The notes beneath the pieces are model-generated. The model saw nothing but the letters and a program-made list of their open reading frames with translations, did not search any database and was not told where the DNA came from. Below are positions 22,157-32,523 of a stretch of DNA of 64,000 nucleotides, one piece after another. Location: NCBI GenBank assembly GCA_009760855.2, contig WPIO01000008.1:12664001-12728000 (forward strand), read 5' to 3'. The translations under genes were made by a program, and so were the position numbers. This DNA is from Cristatella mucedo. Taxonomy: Eukaryota; Bryozoa; Phylactolaemata; Cristatellidae. Each line of letters starts with the position of its first letter. The first letter of the stretch is position 1.

Positions 22157-22975
22157 ATGGAAGTATATTGTTTGAAGTGTAAAAAACAAACTGATACTAT
22201 CCATGAAGATTATGTAGAAGTAGATAGTACGAAAGGAATGAGAGGAATGCTTAAAAGGTGTTTGTACTATTTGCAATAGTAAGAAGTCAAAGTTTGTTAA
22301 GTTAAGAAGTGATATTGGTTCTGGTAGACAACAAGTAAGTAAAGGTTCTGGTAGACAGCAAGTAAGTAAAGGTTCTGGTAGACAACAAGTAAGTAAAGGT
22401 TCAGGTAGACAACGAGTAAGTAGAGGAGAATCTGTTCAAACACTAGCTATCTTTGCAGCAATATCAAATGCACTTAGTAAAAAATTCTCAGGTAGTACTG
22501 ATAGATATACTGGTGGTTGTGCAGATAAAGAACAAATGATGGCAGAGCTAAAAAAGACTACTGATCAATTAAAAAAAAGTAAAATCAACACCTTTAACTG
22601 ATATAGAGATAAATAATTATATAAAAGAACTAGATATTTTTATATATTTTTATTAGAATTTTAGAGGTGTGTTTGCAAGAGATGAACTTACAAAACCATT
22701 AAGAAATGAATGTCTTATTTGTAATACTGGTGATCACAAAAAGCCATATATCACCGGGTAGCACTTAAAAAAAGAAGGAAAACAATGTTTTTACTTTGAT
22801 TCATTTGGTGCTCCACCAACGCCTGAAGTAATAAATTATTTTGGTGTTATACCAACATTTCAGACATTTAAGCTACAAGAATACAATCGAACAGATTGTG
22901 GAAGAAGATGTCCAATCTTCTTAAAACTAATGCAAGAATCAGATTTTGGATCGACAATGGAATTATTAATTTAAT
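22157..22975 (+). pseudogene. Zinc-ribbon (DUF5679-like)/adenain-like cysteine protease, broken
   Basis: ATG at 22157. The N-terminus EVYCLKCKKQTDT with a later CTICNSKKSKFV is a two-CxxC ribbon like DUF5679. Then come four repeats of GSGRQQVSK (22316-22424), a short hydrophobic stretch (TLAIFAAISNAL), a charged helix, and an adenain-like (peptidase C5) domain: FRGVFARDELTK, NECLICN, CFYFDSFGAPPTPEV and TDCGRRCPIFL. The second Cys of CGRRC corresponds to the nucleophile. Breaks are shifts near 22260 and 22580 and TAG at 22654-22656 and 22759-22761, the latter next to the expected catalytic His. Such proteases process capsid proteins during virion maturation. Confidence 0.8.
22316..22424 (+). 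repeat. 27 bp in-frame tandem repeat, 4 copies
   Basis: Four near-identical 27-base units, each encoding GSGRQQVSK, sit between the zinc ribbon and the protease domain. They form a basic, flexible linker. Confidence 0.9.
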
Positions 22976-23003
22976 TTAAACATTTTCTTTTCCTTGTATA
23001 GAA

Positions 23004-23507
23004 ATGGAAACGGAGAATAAAAAATTCGTTGTACTCGAAAATGCTTCAGTCGTAATTCCTAAAGAAAAATCAGCGCGCATTCACATTGATGAGAAAATTA
23101 GTAAAGATTCTAAGCCTTACTTCAATACATGGATGTATATTACAGAAGATATAAGACCTTTACTTGAAGATATTGCTAATAGAGCAAGTATGAAGCTTGA
23201 GTACAGTGGGTATGATATGAGTGCAGGTTCAACTATTGGTATTAGAATTGCATTTTGTAATAAACCAAGTATATTCTTTGATCAAAAGAACAAACAAATT
23301 AAATTTGGTAGTGTTGCCGAAATAATTCAAAAGTTTGGTAATGACTTTGGTGTTATTGGTCTTCTTGATGGATCATATGGTACTAAAGATACTTATAATT
23401 CAGAAGAAAGACTTAATATTAGATTGAAGATGAAACAAGTTAAATTTTATCCTGTAGAGAAAAACATTCACAGGATAAATTTAATCTCGCTGATTATTAG
23501 ATACTAA
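23004..23507 (+). CDS. Unknown protein, 167 aa, intact
   Basis: ATG at 23004 directly after CTTGTATAGAA, a + strand version of the shared start motif. The 167-residue frame is unbroken, with mixed helix/strand composition (KFVVLENASVVIPKEKS at the start, DFGVIGLLDGSYGTKDTYNS later). I recognise no family. It stands between the protease and the PLA2-type gene. It is one of the few mid-sized genes here without a visible lesion. Confidence 0.6.
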   Translation: METENKKFVVLENASVVIPKEKSARIHIDEKISKDSKPYFNTWMYITEDIRPLLEDIANRASMKLEYSGYDMSAGSTIGIRIAFCNKPSIFFDQKNKQIKFGSVAEIIQKFGNDFGVIGLLDGSYGTKDTYNSEERLNIRLKMKQVKFYPVEKNIHRINLISLIIRY

Positions 23508-23546
23508 CAAAAAATACATGTAAAACAAAACAGAAATTAGATTAGA

Positions 23547-24299
23547 TTATATCTTTTTTTTACTTATAGATAACATTTTATCAACAAGATTCTTTGCATA
23601 ATTAGTTATCTTGTGTATACTTGATGGATTTGATACTTTGTCTTTTAAGAATTCCATTGCAAATTTACTGTCTAAAATAGAAGCACCAATGCCAAGACCT
23701 AAACGGCTCTTTGCTGCCATAATTGCTGCTACCATTTTTGCATCTTCTCTGACATATGACGGTTGTCCTAGCAGCACTTTCAGCAAGAACCATATCTGAT
23801 AAATTTCTTATTTCAGTTCTTTTTGGTTCAGGTAAATTACTTGTCTCTGTATAATCATGGTCGTGGATAAGTGCTCGCGCATCCAAATCATTTACTCCAA
23901 TGTATCCTTGATCCATCCATTTTCTAAACTGCGTACCTGGGCCCACATATGAATATGCACCTGTATTATTGAAACTTCCTCCGGGAACATTTTCTGATGG
24001 AACACCTTTTGGGAGTTTTAAGTGGAATTCTCTTCCACCTGATAATTTATTTATAATATCCACAATGTCATTCCTGTTTTTCTATTTGCTCTTAATTGTT
24101 TAAGACTTAGATTCGATTGAAATCCAGTATTTTTAGATCTACTCTTTTCTATTTTGTTTAGTTGAGCCTTTGTACGAAGGATTGTAATACTACCTGTTAA
24201 ATCTGTGTGTTTTAATCTTTTAGAAATTGGTTCTTTAGAATTATGTATTTGTTTTAGTTGATTATCAGATAGAGTTAATTTTGTTTCATGATAACTCAT
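23547..24299 (-). pseudogene. Capsid-type protein with PLA2-like domain, broken
   Basis: ATG at 24299 after ATTATATATAGAA. The N-terminal 80 residues are basic. Then come KLSGGREFHLKLPKG and a phospholipase-A2-like domain: YVGPGTQF for the calcium loop and ALIHDHDYTE for the HD-x-x-Y active-site helix. In parvovirus VP1 and some Polinton/adintovirus minor capsid proteins this domain helps membrane penetration. A helical C-terminus (MAAKSRLGLGIGASILDSKF) follows. Shifts near 24055 and 23775 break the reading. LSGG-R fits the adenain cleavage pattern just before the PLA2 domain. The order of parts matches a minor capsid protein, though the virion location is inferred. Confidence 0.75.
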
Positions 24300-24349
24300 T
24301 TCTATATATAATCAAATATTTTAAACACTTAGAAAACATATAATAGAAA

Positions 24350-24839
24350 ATGTCAGATGATGATTGTTCTAGGGTTGATCAAATTACAGGATTTCAACGC
24401 TTTTACCGGCAAATTCATAAACAAAACAAATCAAGGAAAAGCAATTGCTGGTGAAGAATCTGGAATAATTGATAGCACTACAGGATATAGAATTATTTGA
24501 ATTGATGGAAAGCTATATACAAGTCATCATTTAGCCTGGCTCATTGAAAAGAAAGAAATGCCTATCTTTCAACTTGATCACATTAACAGAAATAAATTAA
24601 ATAACAGAATTAGTAATTTAAGACTTGCAACACAATCAGAAAATATGCGAAATAAACCAAAAAGAAAAGGTCTTACATCTAAATTTATTGGTGTTCATTG
24701 GCATTAAGGTCATAATAAATGGCAATGTTCATTGGCATTAAGGTCATAATAAATGGCAATCATCTATTAGAATAGATAAACATGTATACCATATGGGATA
24801 ATTTGACAATGAAGAAGATGCTGCTGAAGCTCGCGATAT
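24350..24839 (+). pseudogene. HNH endonuclease (HNH_3/AP2-like), 5' part, broken
   Basis: ATG at 24350 after ATATAATAGAAA. The frame contains YTSHHLAWLIE, FQLDHINRNKLNNRISNLRL and ATQSENMRNK: the HNH active-site pattern followed by the DNA-binding part typical of phage and NCLDV homing-type endonucleases. Then come GVHWH, NKWQ and FDNEEDAAEARD of the AP2-like module. Breaks are a shift near 24410, TGA at 24498, TAA at 24705, a 34 bp tandem duplication (24692-24725 and 24726-24759) and TAA at 24799. A LINE then interrupts the gene, and the 3' part resumes at 26593. Confidence 0.82.
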
Positions 24840-26592
24840 CCTATTCCTTCTGTCCTGCTCCTACGTTGCATTGATCTGCTGCTGCCATGCATAACTAACA
24901 TAATTAATATGTCATTAGCCTCAGGTCATGTCCCAGCACCTTTCAAAAAAGCTGTAGTCAGGCCACTTCTCAAGAAAGCTACACTTGACCAAGAGAACTT
25001 GAGCAACTACCGCCCAGTTTCCCTTCTACCATTCCTATCAAAGACACTCGAACGGGTCGTGGCAGACCAGCTGAACTCGTATATCGAAACCTCACACCTT
25101 GCTAGTAAGTTCCAGTCTGGCTTTAGAGCTAATCACTCCACAGAGTCAGCATTGCTTAGGCTATACAACGACCTACTTAGGAATGCAGACATGGGTAGAG
25201 TGTCTTGCTTTGCTTGATCTTTCGGCAGCTTTTGATACCACCGATCACAAAGTTCTTCTAGAGCGCCTCTCATCTCGCCTGGGCATCACTGGCACTGCTC
25301 TGCAGTGGTTCAGGTCCTATCTCAGTGGGAGACTCCAGAGTATTGACGTGAATGGACAAAGATCATCTGAAGTACCTCTGAAATATGGAGTACCTCAGGG
25401 CTCAGTGCTAGGTCCGGTTCTTTTCACGGTTTATACTCTGCCTCTTGCTGATGTGATTGCCAAGCACAATCTAGGCTTTCACTTCTATGCGGATGACACT
25501 CAGTTGTACCTTTGCTTTGATCCCTCCCAGCCTTCGAGCACCTCAAATTCTCTCAACTCACTAGCTGCATGCATTGATGACATCTGCACATGGATGGCAG
25601 CAAATTTTCTAAAACTTAACGATGATAAAACTAACTTACTAGTTATGGGCAAACCTAGTGTGATTGGGAAGGTAAGATTGGAAAGGCTGACTCTCAAAAT
25701 TGGCTCTGCCAGCATATCTCCAGTTGAATCAGCTCGAAATCTAGTTGTCATATTCCAAAGTGACCTCTCGTTAGACGACCATATCAGCTCCACAGTCAAA
25801 TCCATTTTCAGCTTCATAACATTGCTAAAATTCGGGTTTGTTTAGATAAAGATACCGCGTCCAAGTTGGTCCATGCATTCGTGACATCCCGTCTCGACTT
25901 CTGCAACTCACTGCTTACTGGCCTACCAGCATGTGCGATCAGGCGATTGCAGCTGGTGCAAAACTCTGCAGCTAGGCTTGTCTGTCGTGAGCGTCGCAGT
26001 TGCCACATTACTCCACTTCTCGCCGACCTGCACTGGCTACCAGTCAAGCAACGGATTGACTTCAAGGTTTTGTCCCTCACTTTTAGGTCCCTTCATTCTA
26101 TGGCTCCAGCCTATCTGTCAGATATACTACCCCATCAGGCCAAGCATCGTACCACCCGCTTTTCGGAATCCAACAGTCTAGAAATACCTCATACAAACCT
26201 TAAATCCTTTGGAGACCGTGCATTTAGTTCATATGCTCCCAAAGCCTGGAACTCCCTCCCGACCTGCGTCAGAACATCCCCTGACCTGACCACATTTAAA
26301 AGGAACCTAAAAACACACCTATTTAGGACAGCATTTAGTGGGTCCCTGTGATTCGTCCTTGATGTGCTTATGCGTGCTGACACTGTGCATGCTGCCACTA
26401 ACCACATTTGCATGCTGACCCTGTGCATGTCACCCCTAACCATATTATTCATTTCGTTTGTTTTTCAAGCATGAATTTACTTACCATTCAATTGCATTTC
26501 ACTTTACAGCAAATGTAAAGCGCCTAGAGAGAGATTAAGTTCTCTGAGGGCACTTTATCAAGTGAATTAGTATTATTATTATTATTATTATC
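24840..26592 (+). mobile_element. CR1/L2-like LINE (family 1), 5'-truncated, within HNH gene
   Basis: Best copy of family 1 in the window. The reverse transcriptase runs from ATLDQENLSNYRPVSLLPFL through LLDLSAAFDTTDH, GVPQGSVLGPVLFTVY and the active site FYADDTQLYL, to the C-terminal LQLVQNSAARLV block. The end is AAAGCGCCTAGAGAGAGATT with a (TTATTA)n tail at 26568-26592. Frameshifts lie near 25200 and 25830. The 5' end begins within the region before the RT domain. Insertion into the Polinton's HNH gene shows it arrived later. No clear target-site duplication was seen. Confidence 0.93.
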
Positions 26593-26687
26593 TAGAAGCA
26601 GTCAGTTTACATCTTGAATTTTCTCAACTTAATTTTACTTATACATTAACAGATGATAATAAACTTGTTAGATATACTGACTTTTAA
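26593..26687 (+). pseudogene. HNH endonuclease, 3' part after the LINE
   Basis: Continuation of the gene begun at 24350: LEAVSLHLEFSQLNF matches the last helix of the AP2-like module, followed by a short tail ending in TAA at 26685-26687. It converges on the neighbouring minus-strand gene and overlaps its stop. Confidence 0.7.
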
Positions 26688-27789
26688 TTACTACATCTTT
26701 TCTTTAGATCTGCTAATAATTTCCTTATTTCTCTGTCAATCTCTTCTTGTGATTTTCCCTGTGCATAAAGAGTACTAAGCAACATATCACCTTCAATTTT
26801 ATAATTACATGTTTTTATATCGCCAACTTTACTTGCTTGAATTTTTTTAATTTCTCTCTTTACTTCGGGTGAATAATCTACACCTCCGCTCTCAACTAAT
26901 TTTCTTCCTTGTTCAATGTAGTTCAATCGATTCTTTACTTCCGATTTCTGTACTTTTCCTGATAAATCAATGTCAATTCCATGATTAATTGCTTTTACCA
27001 TGTCTTTCAAATCTTCAATTGCATTTGTTAACCTTTCACTTTGTAATGTTAGAGCTTCCATTCTTTGATTATGAGTTTTCATAGGTGGCGCTTTTGAAGC
27101 AAACATTGTTTCATCTATTAACTTTTTTACTAGACCAGCAACAGCGACAGTAATTGAAATAGCAGTTCCTGCTGCTCCTATTGCAGCGGCAATAAAACTA
27201 ACAGTAGCAGGAATAGCAGGCAAAAACCCTCCACTTCTTAATTCTAAGAAATTCTTTGACCACGATTTTGGATCTAATTGAGTCGCATCCCAATTAACTT
27301 CCATTCCAAACACTTCAGTTAAATATCCACTTGGATTCCATTGCCAAGGATAATTATCTTTTTCTGCTTCAAGTAATATGTCATTAATCGCAAGACCTAT
27401 TTATAAAGATTCAATCATCTTTAGTAGTCCTTTTTTTCTGACATTGTTTTCCAGAATACTTTTCCGTATTTACCAGAAGAAATATCATCTACTATTCCTT
27501 TTATAAAAAGACTTAGATCAACTATTCTTGTAAAACCTGATAGGATTCCTCTTAATGCATTTGCACCTGCACCAATTACTTTAAGAGATTGTAAAACTTT
27601 AGGAACTGCTGTTGCAATTTTTTCAGATGCGTGTAGTGATAATCTTGCTGCAAGTTTTGGTACTAATTTTGTTACTACTTTTTCACCTACATTTACACCA
27701 GTCTTAACTCCTTCTATTACTTCTTTAGTTGGTTTAGTTCCTTCTTTTATATCTTAACCTACTCCTTTACCTCTCTTTACTTTTTTCAT
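26684..27789 (-). pseudogene. Unknown membrane or virion protein, broken
   Basis: Start at 27789 after TATAATATAAG. The N-terminal half is basic and helical (VTKLVPKLAARLSLHASEKI; VIGAGANALRGILSG). The C-terminal half has TVSFIAAAIGAAGTAISITV, a small-residue hydrophobic segment likely to span or insert into a membrane, then a coiled coil and a CSN end. Breaks are TAA at 27754 (codon 12), a shift near 27430 in an A-run, and TAA at 27401. No family is recognised. Confidence 0.5.
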
Positions 27790-27805
27790 CTTATATTATA
27801 AGTGA

Positions 27806-28667
27806 ATGGAAAAAGTTAGAAAAGTTAATGGTAATATTTATAGTAATCTTGATGCAAATAATAATAGAATAATTAATTTAGGATTTCCTGTTAACAGTGA
27901 TGATGCTATAAGATTGGATTTTGCTTTTAGTTCAAGTGCTGGTAACAATATTATCAGTAATCCTTCAGGAGAAATAGCAACAGTATCAAATCTCACTGAT
28001 TTACTACCAAAAAAGATACAGTAATGAAATCACAATTGAATTAAAAAATGTTGCTGGTATATCTGGTAATTCTGCTGATGGGACTGTCTATTCAGACTTA
28101 AGGCCTTATAAAGTAATAAACTATGGATTACTAAAAAGTATGACAGCAGTATTTCAAAGTAAAGCAATGGCAAGTATTGACATGGGAAATAAGAATATTA
28201 TTAATGTAAAAGATTCTGATGTAGCAACAAAACAATATGTTGACACTAATAAACAAGTAACATTTTCTTACTTATGTTTGAATGGTACTTATCCAAGTAC
28301 ATTCTATCTTGATATGTTAAGTTTAAATATTACTGCTAATGGAAGTACGGGAAATAAATTTCAATCTCAACAACTCACATCTGGTGATATGCCTGTTGTT
28401 GCTGCGACAGGAAAAGTTGTCGCCTATACAACTAATCTTAAAACATTCTTTGCAGGAGTATTACCTAATTTTGGAATGGTATCTAATATTATGTATGCAA
28501 CTAATAAAACTAATTTTTATGTAGAATTAACTAGTGATAATACTAATGGTGTAAGTGGTACAGTAGTTTTAATTATTAATATTGATGGAACGTGTAGATA
28601 TGCTATTGATAAGTTTACAGTTGCTAGTGGAATTACTTTTATAGATTTTGTTGCTAGTATTGTATAA
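27806..28667 (+). pseudogene. Fibre-like protein 1, one frameshift
   Basis: ATG at 27806 after TATTATAAGTGA. The reading begins NGNIYSNLDANNNRIINLGF and PVNSDDAIRLDFAF, the fibre-like unit. A second unit lies near 28160 (MASIDMGNKNIINVKDSDVA with TKQYVD). The C-terminal 140 residues are strand-rich and Thr/Asn-rich, like a receptor-binding or knob region. One shift in the A-run near 28010 is the only break seen. It is the first of three tandem fibre-like genes on the + strand. Confidence 0.7.
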
Positions 28668-28668
28668 A

Positions 28669-29564
28669 AATGTTAGGAAAAGAAGCAGGGGAAAAACATC
28701 AAAGAATTGTATTAGAAAGACTGGTGATATACTCAGTGGAAATCTAAGTATGAATGGAAATCTTATAAAAAATTTAGGGATCCTGTTAATGCTGGTGATG
28801 CTGTAAACAGAAAGTATATAGATACGAACTTTGCTACAAAAGTTTCTAGATCAACTACAAATGATGGAGATATTGATATGAATAAATTTTAGAACAGTAG
28901 ATCTTGCTAATCCTCTAAATCCTAGTGATGCTGCAACTAAAGATTATGCTGATACTCAATTACCACTTACTGGTGGAAAAATTAGAGGAAATCTAGTTGT
29001 CAATGGTGGTATTAGAACTACAGGTCCATATGCTGGTGGAAATCCAGACTTAGATTATACAGTACCAAATAAAAAGTATATCAATGACAACTTTCTTAAT
29101 TTACATGGAGGAACAGTTAATGGTAATCTAGATATGCAAAATAATTTTATTAGAATTGTAAATGATCCTGTAATCCAACTGATGGTGTAAACCTTGGTTA
29201 TGTAAATAAAATATCTGATGGAAATGTTGCAAGAATAACGTTTAATTGAGTAATAAATTCAGCACAATCAACAAATGTTTATAGAACAAATTATCAAGGA
29301 AAATGGAATGCTGTTATTGATAGTATTATAATACCTTCTAGATCTTTATTTGTAATTTCACTAATTTATGCTGCACCAGATGGTTTACTAAGAATTTTAA
29401 TTCCACTTCCACCAGCAGGAACAAGTGCTAGTTATTCACTTCAGTTATTTGGAAGTTATATTATTGATTCAAATAACAAATTAGTAGAAGTTTCACCAAT
29501 TATATCTGGACAAGATTTATTTGATAAAACAATAACTGTGACTGTTTATATAGCAATATATTAA
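28669..29564 (+). pseudogene. Fibre-like protein 2, several breaks
   Basis: ATG at 28669 after TTGTATAAAA. Fibre-like units recur (DPVNAGDAVNRKYIDTNFAT; NPLNPSDAATKDYADTQL; NPTDGVNLGYVNK), separated by G-N-L-x-M/V-N-G stretches. The C-terminal domain is strand-rich with IPLPPAGTSASYSLQLFG. At least four single-base shifts and a TGA near 29247 break it. The units resemble those of phage and large-virus tail-fibre shafts, so a spike role is inferred. Confidence 0.65.
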
Positions 29565-29565
29565 A

Positions 29566-30794
29566 ATGCTTTCTAGAAAAAATTTACAAATGGATGGAAC
29601 ATTGAACTTTGATTCAAACAGAATAATAAATGTTGGAGAAACAATTGAATCATTAGAAACTGGTAATAAATCATTCGCTGATAACAATTATCTAAGAAAA
29701 GATTCTGATCAACATATAACTGGTAATTTATCTGCAAACTCGAAAAAATATGTAAGAATATCAAATTCTGTCAATGGAAGAGATATTGCAACAAAAAAAT
29801 ATGTTGATACAAAAACAGGAATGTACAAACAAGATGAAACAGCAAATGGAGATATAAGTGCTGAAAGACTAATAATGAATAGAAGAGAAGCAAATCTTAA
29901 TAATTATTCTCCAACTGATATAATTGCAAATAAATACATCATCATTTTTATTCGAAATGTGGAAGCTTACCATTTGTTAGAACATTTATTAATAATGTTG
30001 GTTTTATTGGATGTTGGGGTAATTTAACTGCAAACAGTGTAAATAATATCGGAACACCAACACAAGCATTTTCTTCTTCTACTAATGGTCAACAAGTTTT
30101 AGCAAAGCTATCAGATGTTAACATTAAAAAAACCAGTATACTCAAGAATACAAATAAAAATAAAAGATATTGATAAGACAGCTAATGGAGTTCATTATGA
30201 TACTGACAGTAAAACTAGGTATATGACATATAATAGAGCAAATATTTGTAATTCATTTTTATTAAATAATGATAATAGAACAAGAGTAAACTATAGACTT
30301 GTAGTATTAGGAATTAGTATAAGTATAAGAAAACAATTTGCTAGTGATATTATATTTTTAAAATGTAACTATAAATTTAATTCTCCAAGTCTATACACTT
30401 CTGATTTACTTAACATAAAGTATTATAATATTGAAAATAATGATATGCTTGTGTTAAGTGAATCTATGTTTAATATAACAATTTTCAGTAGAGAAAAAAC
30501 AAAAACAATTGCTTTCAATCTTATTCATCCTGTTTTGAATTATGGAACTATTTCAACACCAAGTGATTTGGATTATATTGAGATTTTGTTAGTTAATGGT
30601 GTAAAGTATTCACAATCATCACCACAAGATCTTACTATTAAATATGATAGTTTTCAAATCAGTGGTTCACAACTGATAGTATGGATGAATTGGCTCGTAC
30701 AATTACAGATGTAACTGATACTATAGATGGTCCTCCTACAACGGTAACTGATAGTACAGTTGGATATGATCTTGCAGCCGATAGTACAATTTAA
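29566..30794 (+). pseudogene. Fibre-like protein 3, several breaks
   Basis: ATG at 29566 after ATATATTAAA. It starts MLSRKNLQMDGTLNFDSNR with IINVGETIESLETGNKSFAD, and has a later GRDIATKKYVDTKTG unit. The long C-terminal part is strand-rich. Shifts near 29940, 30120 and 30675 break it. The last frame ends in TAA at 30792-30794 and overlaps the end of the convergent gene by four bases. The N-termini of the three tandem genes are similar while their C-termini differ, which fits a common shaft with different tips. Confidence 0.65.
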
Positions 30795-31180
30795 ATCTTC
30801 CAATCCATTGTCTCTTTAATCAATTCTTCTGGTATATAAAAAATCTTTCCTGCATCTATCTCTTTCATCATTTGTTTAGTTAACTCTATTTTTTTAGAGT
30901 AAGCTTCAGATCTCATACTACTTATTTTTTCTATTTTTAATTCTTTAAGGAACCCTTCAAAGATTGAACCATCTCTAACTTTAACTAATATATTTGCTTT
31001 TTCTGGATCAGATTGATTAATTCTAAGTGCTTTATATTATAATACTAGTTTTAAAGCATCTAACAAAGTTGATCTGGTGTCTTCTATTCTACCCATTGGA
31101 TATGAACAGATTTTAAAGTTTGAATGCTGTTGTCCTTGTGCTTCTATAAGACTGTCTTTACTTCTTGTTTCAACATTCAT
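30791..31180 (-). pseudogene. Unknown small protein, one in-frame stop
   Basis: ATG at 31180 after an exact AATATATAGAAA leader. A 130-codon frame is open except for TAA at 31037-31039. It is charged, with DSLIEAQGQQHSNF near the start and GKIFYIPEELIKETMDWK at the end. No family is recognised. Confidence 0.5.
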
Positions 31181-31216
31181 TTTCTATATATTGTTTTTAT
31201 ATTTTATTTAAATTAA

Positions 31217-31696
31217 TTAAACAACACTTGGATCGGGTTGTGCTAGTGCTGCCTTAGCTGCTTTTTGTTTTGCACTCTTACCATCACTAATACTTGGTAG
31301 AACTGCATAACACTCACCTTTAACAATTCCAGAGATGTCAGGTTTAACATCAGATACTCCAGATATGACCATAAAGAGTGTTGAAAGTTTTGATGCAATC
31401 CAAGTTGTATAACCAGCAATTTCATTAGGTTCGTCGAGGAGAGCATCAACTTTTGATCTAACTCTTTTCTCAAGACCTGATAAAACTTCGGTTTGACCAG
31501 CACTAATAATTCTTTGTGCTTCAACATCTGCTTCGTCAAGATAGAATTTCGTAAAAGAAGCATCAGTCATATTTGAAACATCAGAATCGAGCAATTGCTC
31601 ATCATATGCTGTCATTCTTGACCTAACAAGATAATCAACATAAGATTTAAGTGCCAATGCAGAAGTTGCAAGACTGGGATCAGTAACTGCTTCCAT
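31217..31696 (-). CDS. Unknown protein, 159 aa, intact
   Basis: The start at 31696 is chosen because GTATATAGGAAA precedes this ATG; an upstream start at 31750 would add a leader that overlaps the next gene's space. The frame is unbroken, with helical character (SALALKSYVDYLVRSRMTAY; LEKRVRSKVDALLDEPNE) and a basic, alanine-rich end. No family is recognised. Confidence 0.6.
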   Translation of the reverse strand: MEAVTDPSLATSALALKSYVDYLVRSRMTAYDEQLLDSDVSNMTDASFTKFYLDEADVEAQRIISAGQTEVLSGLEKRVRSKVDALLDEPNEIAGYTTWIASKLSTLFMVISGVSDVKPDISGIVKGECYAVLPSISDGKSAKQKAAKAALAQPDPSVV

Positions 31697-31759
31697 TTTC
31701 CTATATACGAATAAAAAAATACATGCACACAGATTAAAAGAAAAGATCAAGACTATTAA

Positions 31760-32029
31760 TTAATTAGCACCTGTGTTTGTTTCTGCGGATTTAGATTTTT
31801 TATTTGCTTCTATAAGCATCGCATTTATCTTATTACGACTTTCCATTAGTTTATCACATGCATCACATATGTCTATAAGAATACCAATATATGAACTATC
31901 AATATCTGGAATGAGTTTATCAAGTGAATGTTCAACTATTCGTTGATCTTCTCCTTTAAGTTTTTGAAGAAAAATCTTTTCAGCCATTTCTCTAGATTGT
32001 TCACAACTTAAAATTCTTGATACATTCAT
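31760..32029 (-). CDS. Unknown helical protein, 89 aa, intact
   Basis: ATG at 32029 after CATATATAGAAA, a full match to the shared start motif. The short, charged, helical product includes EKIFLQKLKGEDQRIVEHSL and IDICDACDKLM. No family is recognised. Confidence 0.6.
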   Translation of the reverse strand: MNVSRILSCEQSREMAEKIFLQKLKGEDQRIVEHSLDKLIPDIDSSYIGILIDICDACDKLMESRNKINAMLIEANKKSKSAETNTGAN

Positions 32030-32057
32030 TTTCTATATATGAAAAATTTAATTGAAA

Positions 32058-32336
32058 TTAAATCTCTTCTCCTTCAGAGCTATCTATTAATGATTCAAGA
32101 TACTCTTCATGTGCTTTTTCATCCTCATCAGTTAGATCTTCGTATTGTTTACCAAATAGAAATTCTTCTAGATCTACCTGAGATTCTGATTCACTATCCA
32201 TGTAAGATGAAGCTTCAGACTCGTAAGACTGAGATTCAGATTCTGTTTCCATTTGATAATCAGGGTCATCAATTGAATCCTCTGAATACTCTGACTCACT
32301 ATTAGAACTGGTAACATTGATTTCTTTGGGATCCAT
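32058..32336 (-). CDS. Acidic Ser/Glu-rich protein, 92 aa, intact
   Basis: ATG at 32336 after ACTATTATAGG. Nearly a third of the residues are Asp or Glu and many more are Ser (SSNSESEYSEDSIDD; EEFLFGKQYEDLTDEDEKA). It is predicted to be disordered. Small acidic proteins can act as histone- or DNA-mimicking or transcription factors, but no specific role is supported here. Confidence 0.55.
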   Translation of the reverse strand: MDPKEINVTSSNSESEYSEDSIDDPDYQMETESESQSYESEASSYMDSESESQVDLEEFLFGKQYEDLTDEDEKAHEEYLESLIDSSEGEEI

Positions 32337-32359
32337 CCTATAATAGTAAAATAATTTTG

Positions 32360-32512
32360 TTAATATGTATTTAATTTCTCCATTGACTCGTATAGTTCTA
32401 CTTCTCCCTTTATAGAAACTAGTTTTTTATCATCTTCCTTTTTCTTTTTATCTGAAAATCTAACTCTCTTTACTGGTATTGGTTTAGTATTTTCAATCTT
32501 TCTTTTCGGCAT
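32360..32512 (-). CDS. Small basic protein, 50 aa
   Basis: ATG at 32512 after TTAGTATAG. Very basic first half (MPKRKIENTKPIPVKRVRFS) with a possible nuclear localisation signal, then an acidic end. It sits between the polymerase and the acidic protein with tight spacing, and the frame is intact. Confidence 0.5.
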   Translation of the reverse strand: MPKRKIENTKPIPVKRVRFSDKKKKEDDKKLVSIKGEVELYESMEKLNTY

Positions 32513-32523
32513 CTATACTAATA

